A DNA stretch of 58,170 nucleotides from Cryobacterium sinapicolor (lineage in GTDB: Bacteria > Actinomycetota > Actinomycetes > Actinomycetales > Microbacteriaceae), in the NCBI RefSeq assembly GCF_004403465.1, contig NZ_SOGQ01000092.1, forward strand, positions 1 through 58,170. Reading direction: 5' to 3'. This document shows positions 8,472-16,509 of this stretch, piece by piece; position 1 is the stretch's first letter; every line of letters starts with the position of its first letter. Both the position numbers and the translations under genes were made by a program. Below the pieces are notes generated by a model. That model was not told where the DNA came from and made no database searches. It was given only the letters and a program-made list of their open reading frames with translations.

Positions 8472-8921
8472 GTTGCCGATCCGGTTCGGGGCCGCGAGAG
8501 CAGGCGAATCGTCGGTATGAGCGCGTCATAGCGACGATTCACCCACTCCCGCGAGCGTCGGGAGAGCTGCAGGGCAGGGAGGGTGCGACCGAGGGAGTGT
8601 CGGCGACCTGTCGCTCAAGTCAGAGGCGACTCAACCGGTCAGAGCCAACCGGCGGTCTTCTTTCAGCCTAGGCCAGAACGTCGGCACGGCCCATCCCGCG
8701 CGCTCCGCGAGCGCCGCCGGCGCCGCGGGCACAGGAGGGCAGGCAGGCGACGGATGATCGGACCGCCCCGGGCGTGCCGGACCTCCGGTCGGATAAACCC
8801 TTGCCACCGGCTGATTCGCTCGACAGGATGAGGAACGCGCGTAACGAACACGAACCGTGACCAACACGAAAAGTGCCGTTCGGCCTGACGTTGTTCCATC
8901 CCTGGCGAATGTGGAGACAAG
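8472..8921. other. 450-bp divergent intergenic region
   Basis: This gap separates the transporter lipoprotein gene (-) from the pyrimidine operon (+). The part next to the transporter holds a long hairpin (8492-8554). The side next to the operon is relatively A-rich and repeats AACACGAA-like words before the GGAGACAAG ribosome binding site at the 8922 start. I recognise no riboswitch, small gene or RNA in it. Confidence 0.6.
8492..8554. repeat. Family A palindromic repeat, copy 1
   Basis: Two 29-base arms around a 5-base loop. The perfect core of the arms is GAATCGTCG, followed by a mismatch and TATGA. Most arm mismatches are G-T wobble type. It starts only 20 bases upstream of the lipoprotein start codon, so on a long leader it would be an RNA hairpin just before the ribosome binding site. 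A sister copy lies at 15364-15430. Confidence 0.75.
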
Positions 8922-9770
8922 ATGACTGTAGTTCGGGCAGCAATCACCCAGACCGAGTGGACGGGTGACCAGGAGTCGATGATTGTGAAGCACGAGGGTT
9001 TCGTGCGCACCGCGGCCGAGGCGGGAGTGCAGGTGATCTGCTTCCAGGAACTGTTCCACGGCCCATACTTCGGAATCGTGCAGGACGCCAAGTACTACGA
9101 CTACGCGCAGAGCGTGCCGGGCCCGCTCGTGCAGCGGTTCCAGAAACTGGCCGCCGAGCACCGGATGGTGATCGTGCTCCCCGTCTACGAGGAGGAGCAG
9201 CCCGGCGTGCTCTACAACACGGCCGCCGTGATCGACGCCGACGGCACCTACCTCGGCAAGTACCGCAAGCACCACCTGCCGCACCTGCCGCAGTTCTGGG
9301 AGAAGTTCTACTTCCGCCCCGGCAACGCCGACTACCCCGTCTTCGACACCAGGGTCGGCAAGATCGGCGTCTACATCTGCTACGACCGGCACTTCCCGGA
9401 GGGCTGGCGCGTGCTCGGCCTGAACGGCGCCGAGATCGTCTTCAACCCCTCGGCCACCAAGCCCGGCCTGTCCAACCGGCTCTGGGAGCTCGAGCAGCCG
9501 GCCGCCGCCGTCGCCAACCAGTACTACATCGGCGCCAACAACCGCATCGGCACCGAGACCGAGGAATTCGGTGACGACGCCGTCACGTTCTACGGCAGCT
9601 CCTACTTCGTCGACCCGCGCGGCAACTACGTCGGCGAGGTGGCGTCCACCGACACCGAGGAGATCGTCATCCGTGACCTCGACCTCGGCGTCATCCGCGA
9701 GGTGCGCAACTCGTGGCAGTTCTACCGGGACCGCCGACCCGACTCCTACGGCCCGATCGCGGCACCGTAG
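8922..9770 (+). CDS. Beta-ureidopropionase / N-carbamoyl amidohydrolase (nitrilase superfamily)
   Basis: Hydrolyses N-carbamoyl-beta-alanine to beta-alanine, CO2 and ammonia, the third step of reductive pyrimidine breakdown. The 282-residue protein has the nitrilase triad: Glu43 (FQELFHG), Lys116 (YRKHHLP) and Cys153 (YICYDRHFPEG). N-carbamoylputrescine amidase is a close relative, but the adjacent dihydropyrimidinase gene favours the pyrimidine role. It is the first gene of a five-gene plus-strand operon. The ATG at 8922 has GGAG five bases upstream. The next gene begins 14 bp after its stop. Confidence 0.9.
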   Translation: MTVVRAAITQTEWTGDQESMIVKHEGFVRTAAEAGVQVICFQELFHGPYFGIVQDAKYYDYAQSVPGPLVQRFQKLAAEHRMVIVLPVYEEEQPGVLYNTAAVIDADGTYLGKYRKHHLPHLPQFWEKFYFRPGNADYPVFDTRVGKIGVYICYDRHFPEGWRVLGLNGAEIVFNPSATKPGLSNRLWELEQPAAAVANQYYIGANNRIGTETEEFGDDAVTFYGSSYFVDPRGNYVGEVASTDTEEIVIRDLDLGVIREVRNSWQFYRDRRPDSYGPIAAP

Positions 9771-9784
9771 GCCCGGGGCACATC

Positions 9785-11218
9785 ATGAAGACCCTGATCC
9801 AGAACGGAACCGTGGTCAGCGCGACCGGTCGGGTGCCGGCGGATGTCCTCATCGACGGCGAGATTATCGTCGCCGTGCTGGCGCCCGGCTCCACCCTCCT
9901 CGGAAACGACCTCGCCGCATCCGTCGACCGTGTGATCGACGCCACCGGCAGGTACGTGATCCCTGGCGGCGTCGACGCGCACACGCACATGCAGCTGCCC
10001 TTCGGCGGCACCGCGGCCAGCGACACCTTCGAGACCGGCACCCGGGCTGCGGCCTGGGGCGGCACCACCACCATCGTCGACTTCGCGGTGCAGAGCTACG
10101 GCCAGCGGGTCTTCGACGGGCTGGCGGCCTGGCACGAGAAGGCGGCCGGCAACTGCGCCATCGACTACGGCTTCCACCAGATCATCGGTGACCTGAACGA
10201 CGACTCGCTGCAGGCGATGGACGGGCTGCTCGATGAGGGCATCTCCAGTTTCAAGCTGTTCATGGCCTACCCCGGCGTCTTCTACTCGGATGACGCGCAG
10301 GTGCTGCGCGCCATGCAGAAGTCCGCCGAGACCGGGCTGATGACCATGATGCACGCCGAGAACGGCCCCGCCATCGACGTGCTCGTGAAGCAGCTGCTCG
10401 CAGCGGGCAAGACCGACCCCTACTACCACGGCGTCGCACGCGCCTGGCAGCTGGAGGAGGAGGCCACGCACCGCGCGATCATGCTCGCCGACCTCACCGG
10501 GGCCCCGCTCTACGTGGTGCACGTGAGCGCCAAGCAGGCGGTGGAGCAGATCGCCACCGCCCGCGACCATGGTCAGAACGTGTTCGGCGAGACCTGCCCG
10601 CAATACCTCTACCTCTCGCTCGAGGAGAACCTCGGGGCACCCGGGTTCGAGGGCGCGAAGTGGGTCTGTTCCACACCGCTGCGCTCCCGGGCCGAGGGCC
10701 ACCAGGACCACCTGTGGCAGAGCCTGCGCACCAACGACATCCAGATGGTCTCCACCGACCACTGCCCGTTCTGCATGAAGGGGCAGAAGGAGCTCGGCCT
10801 CGGCGACTTCTCGAAGATCCCGAATGGCATCGGCTCGGTCGAGCACCGCCTGGACCTGCTCTACCAGGGCGTCGTGAACGGCCGCATCACGCTCGAACGC
10901 TGGGTGGAGATCACCTCCACCACGCCGGCCCGGATGTTCGGCCTCTACGGCAGGAAAGGGGTCATCCAGCCCGGCGCGGACGGCGACATCGTCATCTACA
11001 ACCCGAACGGCCACACCTCGATCGGCATGCCGGTCAACGGGAACGGCAAGACCCACCACATGAACATGGACCACTCGGCCTGGGAGGGTTACGAGATCGA
11101 CGGCCACGTCGACACCGTGCTGTCCCGCGGCAAGGTCGTCATCGATGACGACTCCTACCTCGGCGCCAAGGGTGACGGCCGGTTCGTCAAGCGCGGCCTG
11201 AGCCAGTACCTGGTCTAG
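9785..11218 (+). CDS. hydA: Dihydropyrimidinase / D-hydantoinase
   Basis: Zinc-dependent cyclic amidohydrolase that opens dihydrouracil or dihydrothymine to the N-carbamoyl-beta-amino acid. The 477-residue protein has the metal ligands in GGVDAHTHMQLPF (His66, His68), a carboxylated lysine in SSFKLFMAYPG (Lys157), His190 in MMHAENG, a further His in VVHVSAKQA, and Asp in STDHCPF. Start ATG at 9785 gives the family N-terminus MKTLIQNGTVV; an upstream in-frame ATG lies inside the preceding gene. It is 12 bp before the LLM gene, so the first three genes are tightly packed. Confidence 0.95.
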   Translation: MKTLIQNGTVVSATGRVPADVLIDGEIIVAVLAPGSTLLGNDLAASVDRVIDATGRYVIPGGVDAHTHMQLPFGGTAASDTFETGTRAAAWGGTTTIVDFAVQSYGQRVFDGLAAWHEKAAGNCAIDYGFHQIIGDLNDDSLQAMDGLLDEGISSFKLFMAYPGVFYSDDAQVLRAMQKSAETGLMTMMHAENGPAIDVLVKQLLAAGKTDPYYHGVARAWQLEEEATHRAIMLADLTGAPLYVVHVSAKQAVEQIATARDHGQNVFGETCPQYLYLSLEENLGAPGFEGAKWVCSTPLRSRAEGHQDHLWQSLRTNDIQMVSTDHCPFCMKGQKELGLGDFSKIPNGIGSVEHRLDLLYQGVVNGRITLERWVEITSTTPARMFGLYGRKGVIQPGADGDIVIYNPNGHTSIGMPVNGNGKTHHMNMDHSAWEGYEIDGHVDTVLSRGKVVIDDDSYLGAKGDGRFVKRGLSQYLV

Positions 11219-11230
11219 ACGGGACACCAG

Positions 11231-12247
11231 ATGGACTTCGGAGCAGTACTGCAGACCAACCCCCCATCCGCCCGCACTGTGCAACTGGCCAAACTGGCCG
11301 AGGCGCACGGCTTCAGCCACGTCTGGACGTTCGACTCGCACCTGCTCTGGCAGGAGCCCTACGTCATCTACAGCCGAATCCTCGCGGAGACGAGCAGGAT
11401 CATGGTCGGTCCCATGGTCACCAACCCCGGCACCCGCGACTGGACAGTGACGGCGTCGACCTACGCGACCCTGAACGAGATGTACGGCAACCGCACCATC
11501 TGCGGCATCGGTCGCGGCGACTCGGCCGTTCGCGTGATCAACGGCACGCCCACCACCCTCAAGACCCTGCGCGAGTCGGTGCACGTCATCCGGGAACTCG
11601 CGAACTCCCGGTCGGTCGAGTACAACGGCGCGACCCTGCAATTCCCGTGGAGTCGCGGCTCGACCCTCGACGTCTGGGTGGCGGCATACGGGCCGCTGGC
11701 CCTCAAGCTCGCGGGTGAGGTCGGCGACGGCTTCATCCTGCAGATGGCCGACCTCGACGTGGCCGAGTGGATGATCACGACCGTACGTGAGGCCGCGGCC
11801 AATGTCGGTCGCGACCCTTCGGCGGTCAAATTCTGCGTGGCCGCGCCGATGTACATCGGCGACAACTGGGGCCACATGCGCAACCAGTGCCGCTGGTTCG
11901 GCGGCATGGTGGGTAACCATGTGGCCGACATCGTCGCCAAGTACGGCACGGAATCGCAGGTGCCGAAGGCGCTGACCGACTACGTCGCCGGCCGGCAGGA
12001 CTACGACTATAACGAGCACGGTCGCGCCGGAAACGTTCACGCGGAGTTCGTGCCCGACGAGATCGTCGACCGGTTCTGCCTGCTCGGCCCCGCGAAGGAC
12101 CATATCGAGAAACTCGAGGCCCTCCGCGCGATCGGCGTGGACCAGTTCGCCGGCTACCTGCAGCACGACAACAAGGAAGAGACGTTGCGCGTCTACGGGG
12201 AGACCGTGATCCCGGCGATGGCCGAGCAGATCGTGGCCAAGAAATGA
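11231..12247 (+). CDS. LLM class F420-dependent oxidoreductase (TIGR03842/CPS_4043-like)
   Basis: A 338-residue luciferase-like TIM-barrel oxidoreductase related to methylenetetrahydromethanopterin reductase. Visible family features are FSHVWTFDSHLLWQEPY, GPMVTNPGTRDWTVTAS, MYGNRTICGIGRGDSAVR and VWVAAYGPLALKLAG. As I recall, this family (TIGR03842) is repeatedly seen near dihydropyrimidinase/hydantoinase genes. It sits directly after the dihydropyrimidinase gene, where the operon otherwise lacks the pyrimidine-reducing enzyme. Reduction of uracil or thymine with F420H2 or FMNH2 is therefore an attractive but unproven role. It begins 12 bp after the previous stop. Confidence 0.87.
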   Translation: MDFGAVLQTNPPSARTVQLAKLAEAHGFSHVWTFDSHLLWQEPYVIYSRILAETSRIMVGPMVTNPGTRDWTVTASTYATLNEMYGNRTICGIGRGDSAVRVINGTPTTLKTLRESVHVIRELANSRSVEYNGATLQFPWSRGSTLDVWVAAYGPLALKLAGEVGDGFILQMADLDVAEWMITTVREAAANVGRDPSAVKFCVAAPMYIGDNWGHMRNQCRWFGGMVGNHVADIVAKYGTESQVPKALTDYVAGRQDYDYNEHGRAGNVHAEFVPDEIVDRFCLLGPAKDHIEKLEALRAIGVDQFAGYLQHDNKEETLRVYGETVIPAMAEQIVAKK

Positions 12248-12352
12248 CCCGATCCACGCGAATGGTGCAGATTCGAGCCGATCACGGTCACACTGAAGGT
12301 GAGCGATCCGCGACCCCACCATCTCAACGCAGAGAGAAAGTACCCGATATTC

Positions 12353-13687
12353 GTGAATGACATCACTTCCCCCAGCGCCACGGCCAGCCGGAACGAGCTC
12401 GCCTACGACCTCGACCGGGCGCACGTCTTCCACTCCTGGTCGGCCCAGGGTGCCCTCAAGCCGCTGGTGATCGCCGGCGGGCAGGGCTCCCGGGTCTGGG
12501 ACTATGACGGGCGCAGCTACCTGGACTTCTCCAGCCAGCTCGTCAATGTGAACATCGGCCACCAGCATCCGGCCGTCACCGCGGCCATCATCGAGCAGGC
12601 CGGTGAGCTCGCCACGGTCGCACCCTCCACGGCGACCCTCTCCCGCGGCGAGGCCGCCAAGCGCATCGTCGAACGGGCGCCGGAGGGCTTCAACAAGGTC
12701 TTCTTCACCAACGGCGGGGCGGATGCGATCGAGAACGCGATCCGCTTGGCGCGCCTGCACACGGGGCGCGACAAGGTGCTCTCCACCTACCGCTCGTACC
12801 ACGGCAACACGGGCGCGGCCATCGTCGCAACCGGCGACTGGCGCCGGATCCCGAACGAGTTCGCCCGCGGGCACGTGCACTTCTTCGGCCCCTGGCTCTA
12901 CCGCAGCGAGTTCTGGGCGACCAGCCCCGAGCAGGAGTCGGAGCGCGCCCTGCGCCACCTCGAGCACGTGATCCAGAGCGAGGGACCCGCGGGCATCGCG
13001 GCCGTGCTGCTGGAATCCATCCCCGGCACCGCCGGCGTGCTCGTGCCGCCGCCCGGCTACCTGGCCGGCGTGCGGGCCCTCTGTGACCGCTACGACATCA
13101 TGCTGATCCTCGACGAGGTGATGGCCGGCTTCGGGCGCACCGGCAAGTGGTTCGCGTTCGACGGCTTCGACGTGGTGCCTGACCTGATCACCTTCGCGAA
13201 GGGCGTCAACTCCGGGTACGTCCCCACCGGCGGGGTGATCATCTCCGATTCCATCGCTCACGACTTCGACACCATGGTCTACCCCGGCGGCCTCACCTAC
13301 AGCGGACATCCGCTCGCGATGGCGTCGATCGTGGCGGCCCTGGACGCCATGCAGAACGAGGGCATCGTGGAGAACGCGGCCCGGATCGGGCGCGACGTGC
13401 TCGCGCCGGGGCTCGCCGAGTTGCAGGCCAAGCACCCGGTCATCGGCGAGGTGCGCGGGCTCGGAGTGTTCTGGGCGCTGGAGCTCGTTGCCGACCGGGA
13501 GACCCGCCAGCCACTCAGCGGCGCCGTGATGGGCCGGATCAAGGCGGAGCTGCTGGCCCGCAATCTGCTGCCGTTCCTGGCCGAGAACCGCATCCACGTG
13601 GTGCCGCCGTGCGTCGTCACCGACGCCGAGGTCGCCGAGGCGCTCGCCATCTACGACGAGGTCCTCAGCCTCGACCTGCTCGGCTGA
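12353..13687 (+). CDS. Class III aminotransferase (beta-alanine/omega-amino acid:pyruvate type)
   Basis: PLP enzyme expected to turn beta-alanine into malonate semialdehyde, using pyruvate or 2-oxoglutarate as amino acceptor. In the 444-residue version, Asp254 (LILDEVMAGFGRTGKW) contacts the pyridine ring and Lys283 (TFAKGVNSGYVPTGG) forms the Schiff base. GTG at 12353 was chosen because GAGAGAAAG lies about 12 bases upstream and the product then reaches NELAYDLDRAHVFHSW quickly. An in-frame GTG at 12299 would add 18 residues. Its place between the pyrimidine ring-opening genes and the semialdehyde dehydrogenase fixes the likely substrate. Confidence 0.9.
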   Translation: MNDITSPSATASRNELAYDLDRAHVFHSWSAQGALKPLVIAGGQGSRVWDYDGRSYLDFSSQLVNVNIGHQHPAVTAAIIEQAGELATVAPSTATLSRGEAAKRIVERAPEGFNKVFFTNGGADAIENAIRLARLHTGRDKVLSTYRSYHGNTGAAIVATGDWRRIPNEFARGHVHFFGPWLYRSEFWATSPEQESERALRHLEHVIQSEGPAGIAAVLLESIPGTAGVLVPPPGYLAGVRALCDRYDIMLILDEVMAGFGRTGKWFAFDGFDVVPDLITFAKGVNSGYVPTGGVIISDSIAHDFDTMVYPGGLTYSGHPLAMASIVAALDAMQNEGIVENAARIGRDVLAPGLAELQAKHPVIGEVRGLGVFWALELVADRETRQPLSGAVMGRIKAELLARNLLPFLAENRIHVVPPCVVTDAEVAEALAIYDEVLSLDLLG

Positions 13688-13720
13688 CCGCCCGCCCCCA
13701 CACCCTCCCCACCTGCACCT

Positions 13721-13771
13721 TTCCGGTCGAGAGTGCCCGTTCCGCGGGTCACTCTCGACCGGAACGGGCAC
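13721..13771. repeat. Family C palindrome, copy 1 (two mutually exclusive stems)
   Basis: TTCCGGTCGAGAGTG (13721-13735) pairs perfectly with its complement at 13750-13764. GTGCCCGTTCC (13733-13743) also pairs perfectly with GGAACGGGCAC (13761-13771). The two stems share bases and cannot form together. It lies between the aminotransferase and dehydrogenase genes of the operon, so it could act as an attenuator or processing site. Related elements lie at 35486-35535 and 50748-50792. Confidence 0.75.
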
Positions 13772-13815
13772 CCTGACCACAACTCGACGACGAGAATGAA
13801 GAGAGACGAACGCCC

Positions 13816-15330
13816 ATGACCGAGACCGCCCTGACCGAACTGCCCGTCATCACCCACTGGATCGACGGGGCTCCCCTCCTGGGAGTCTCGACCCGCACCG
13901 CGCCCGTCTTCAACCCGGCGCTCGGCGCCGTAGCGAAGAACGTGCTCCTGGCCAGCAGCGTCGACGTCGACACCGCCGTCGCCTCCGCTCAGGCCGCCTA
14001 TCCGCTCTGGCGCGACACGTCCCAGGCCAAGCGGCAGGGCGTCATGTTCAACTTCCGGGAACTTCTGAACGCGCGCAAGGGCGAGCTGGCCGACATCCTC
14101 ACCGCCGAACACGGCAAGGTGACCTCGGATGCGCTCGGCGAGATCGCGCGCGGCCTCGAGGTCGTCGAGTTCGCGCTCGGCATGCCGCACCTGAGCAAGG
14201 GCGAGTATTCCGAGAACGTGTCCACGGGCGTCGACGTCTACACGCTGCGTCAGCCGCTCGGCGTGGTGGGCATCATCAGCCCGTTCAACTTCCCCGCCAT
14301 GGTGCCGCTCTGGTTCTTCCCGATCGCCATCGCGGCCGGCAACACGGTCGTGCTCAAGCCGAGCGAGAAGGACCCGTCCGCGTCGAACTGGATGGCCGCC
14401 CTGATGACCGAGGCCGGGCTGCCCGACGGTGTGCTCAACGTCGTGCACGGCGACAAGGAAGCCGTCGACGCCCTGCTCGTGCACCCCGATGTGCAGGCGA
14501 TTTCGTTCGTCGGCTCCACGCCGATCGCGAAGTACATCTACGAGACGGCCGCGCACCACGGCAAGCGCGTGCAGGCTCTCGGCGGCGCGAAGAACCACAT
14601 GCTCGTGCTGCCCGACGCCGACCTGGACCTGGCCGCGGATGCCGCCGTCAATGCCGGCTTCGGCTCGGCCGGGGAGCGCTGCATGGCCATCAGCGTGGTG
14701 GTGGCCGTGGAACCGGTCGCCGACGAGCTGGTCGCGAAGATCACCGAACGGCTCCAGGGCCTCAGGGTGGGCGACGGCATGCGCGGATGCGACATGGGTC
14801 CGCTGATCACGGAGGTGCACCGCGACAAGGTGGCCTCCTACATCGACATCGCCAGGGCCGACGGTGCCGAGGTCGTCGTGGACGGTCGCGGCATCGAGGT
14901 GGACGGCGACGCATCCGGTTTCTGGCTCGGCCCGACCCTCTTCGACAAGGTGACAACCGACTCCGACGTCTACCTCGACGAGATCTTCGGCCCGGTGCTC
15001 TCCGTCGTGCGGGTCGCCAGCTACACCGAAGGACTCGACCTGATCAACCGCAGCCGTTACGGCAACGGCACGGCCATCTTCACCAATGACGGCGGTGCGG
15101 CGAGAAGGTTCCAGAACGAGGTGCAGGTCGGAATGGTCGGCATCAACGTGCCGATCCCCGTGCCCGTGGCCTACCACTCGTTCGGCGGCTGGAAGGACTC
15201 CCTGTTCGGCGACGCCAAGGCCTACGGCCCGGCCGGGATCGCCTTCTACACTCGGGAGAAAGCCATCACGAGCCGGTGGCTGGACCCGAGCCACGGCGGC
15301 ATCAACCTAGGCTTCCCGCAGAACGCCTAG
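13816..15330 (+). CDS. mmsA: CoA-acylating methylmalonate/malonate semialdehyde dehydrogenase
   Basis: NAD-dependent, CoA-acylating aldehyde dehydrogenase. It would convert malonate semialdehyde (from uracil) to acetyl-CoA and methylmalonate semialdehyde (from thymine) to propionyl-CoA, completing the pathway. At 504 residues it is the normal family length. It shows the Rossmann-side motif ISPFNFPAMVPLWFFPIA, the family-specific ALGGAKNHMLVLPDAD, the catalytic Cys289 in GSAGERCMAIS, and the family ending YTREKAITSRW. It is the last gene of the operon, 128 bp after the aminotransferase gene, with a palindrome in the gap. Confidence 0.95.
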   Translation: MTETALTELPVITHWIDGAPLLGVSTRTAPVFNPALGAVAKNVLLASSVDVDTAVASAQAAYPLWRDTSQAKRQGVMFNFRELLNARKGELADILTAEHGKVTSDALGEIARGLEVVEFALGMPHLSKGEYSENVSTGVDVYTLRQPLGVVGIISPFNFPAMVPLWFFPIAIAAGNTVVLKPSEKDPSASNWMAALMTEAGLPDGVLNVVHGDKEAVDALLVHPDVQAISFVGSTPIAKYIYETAAHHGKRVQALGGAKNHMLVLPDADLDLAADAAVNAGFGSAGERCMAISVVVAVEPVADELVAKITERLQGLRVGDGMRGCDMGPLITEVHRDKVASYIDIARADGAEVVVDGRGIEVDGDASGFWLGPTLFDKVTTDSDVYLDEIFGPVLSVVRVASYTEGLDLINRSRYGNGTAIFTNDGGAARRFQNEVQVGMVGINVPIPVPVAYHSFGGWKDSLFGDAKAYGPAGIAFYTREKAITSRWLDPSHGGINLGFPQNA

Positions 15331-15363
15331 CACCCTGTCTTCTCCGCTCGCCACGGCCCGTAT

Positions 15364-15430
15364 GGCCGCGAGTGCGGGTGAATCGTCGGTATGACCCTTC
15401 CTAACCGACAATTCGCCCGCATTCGCGGCC
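15364..15430. repeat. Family A palindromic repeat, copy 2; candidate bidirectional terminator
   Basis: Arms of 27 bases (15364-15390 and 15404-15430) pair with three non-Watson-Crick positions around a 13-base loop. The arm core GAATCGTCGGTATGA is shared with the copy at 8492-8554. It lies exactly between the convergent dehydrogenase and LysR genes, where a two-way terminator is expected. There is no T-tract. Confidence 0.78.
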
Positions 15431-15448
15431 GGTGCATGGGCCAGAGGC

Positions 15449-16372
15449 CTAGGGGATGAGGGCGTGCTGGGCCTGCACCCGGGCGGCCTCGGTGCGCAGC
15501 ACCTCGAGCACGGTGCGCACGGCCAGACGCTCGGCCCGGTCGGGGCGCATCAGCGCCACGATCTGACGTTCGGCGTCCACCCCGCGCAGCGGCTTGAGCA
15601 CGAGCCGGCCCGGCTGGTCACCGCCCCAGGTGTACCGGGGCACCAGGGCGATGCCGAGGCCTGCCACGACGAACGCCTCGATCACCCGCAGGTCGGCGAA
15701 CTGCTGGGCGACGGTGATCTGGCTGCCGGCCTTCTGCTCGATCTGGTGCAGGATGCGCTCGAACGGGTAGCCGGTCGGCGCGCCGATCCAGGTCTCGCCG
15801 ATGACGTCCGCCGGGGTGATCCACGACCGGGAGGCCAGCCGGTGGTCGGCCGGTACCCCGACGTCGAGCGGCTCGGTCATCAGCGGAACCACCGTCAGCC
15901 CCCGGCCGCCCCACGGAAGCTGGCCGCGCAGGCTGTAGGCGAGCACGATGTCGTACTCCGCCGTGAGTGCGGGGAAGTCGCTCAGCTCCGGGTCCTTGTC
16001 GGTGCAGTTGACCACGAGTCCGGGCACGGCGGCGATGGCCTTCACCGCTCCGGGCAGCAGCATCTCACCCGCGGTCGGAAACGTGACCAGGCTCACCTCG
16101 CCGGTGGCGTCGTTGCGGAACTCGTCCCAGACCGCCCGGGCGCGGGCGAGGGCGACCGCGACATCCGTTGCGCTGCGGGCCAAGGCGCGTCCGGCATCCG
16201 TCAGAACGAGGCCGCGGCCGCTGCGCTCGGTGAGCGGCAGTCCGGCCTCGCGTTCGAGCACTTTCAGCTGCTGCGAGACAGCAGATGGCGTGCGGTGCGT
16301 GGCGCGTGCGACCTCCGTGATGCTGTGGCGTTCGGCCAGTTCGCGGAGCAGTTCGAGTCGTTGGACATCCAT
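15449..16372 (-). CDS. LysR family transcriptional regulator
   Basis: A 307-residue regulator with an N-terminal winged helix-turn-helix (residues about 2-60; SITEVARATHRTPSAVSQQL) and a periplasmic-binding-protein-like effector domain (about 85-300). It is convergent with the pyrimidine operon, whose end is 118 bp away, so it is a plausible but unproven controller of that operon. Two palindromes cover and precede its start codon, consistent with autoregulation. It also faces a small membrane peptide gene and pyrE divergently, which are alternative targets. Confidence 0.9.
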   Translation of the reverse strand: MDVQRLELLRELAERHSITEVARATHRTPSAVSQQLKVLEREAGLPLTERSGRGLVLTDAGRALARSATDVAVALARARAVWDEFRNDATGEVSLVTFPTAGEMLLPGAVKAIAAVPGLVVNCTDKDPELSDFPALTAEYDIVLAYSLRGQLPWGGRGLTVVPLMTEPLDVGVPADHRLASRSWITPADVIGETWIGAPTGYPFERILHQIEQKAGSQITVAQQFADLRVIEAFVVAGLGIALVPRYTWGGDQPGRLVLKPLRGVDAERQIVALMRPDRAERLAVRTVLEVLRTEAARVQAQHALIP

Positions 16373-16418
16373 GTAGCAAAGCTACACACTCCGTGCAGAA
16401 CAATGCGATTGTGCTGCA
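16372..16418. promoter_or_regulatory. Paired palindromes at the lysR start (candidate LysR sites)
   Basis: TGTAGCAAAGCTACA (16372-16386) is a perfect 6-bp inverted repeat with a 3-base spacer that overlaps the first base of the lysR start codon. A second palindrome at 16394-16418 has arms TGCAG/CTGCA and ACAAT/ATTGT around GCG. Two adjacent dyads fit LysR recruitment and activation sites. The first dyad, with its T-N-A layout, would repress its own gene. Confidence 0.6.
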
Positions 16419-16509
16419 AAGTTAAAGATGGTGAAATAAATATGTCGAACTCGTGCAATGGTGCCTCCGTCTCCCCGACACTCAACCCCATTACCCGAAA
16501 GGTACGACC

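Noticed and set aside
8472..8921. Cobalamin or other riboswitch before a BtuF-like transporter lipoprotein
   Set aside because: I could not find a B12-box-like core or any other known aptamer pattern; only a simple hairpin is present.
9746..13780. A 1344-codon open frame on the minus strand opposite the pyrimidine operon
   Set aside because: It is the antisense shadow of four well-supported plus-strand genes in GC-rich DNA; its product is His/Arg/Val/Gly-rich with no recognisable domain.
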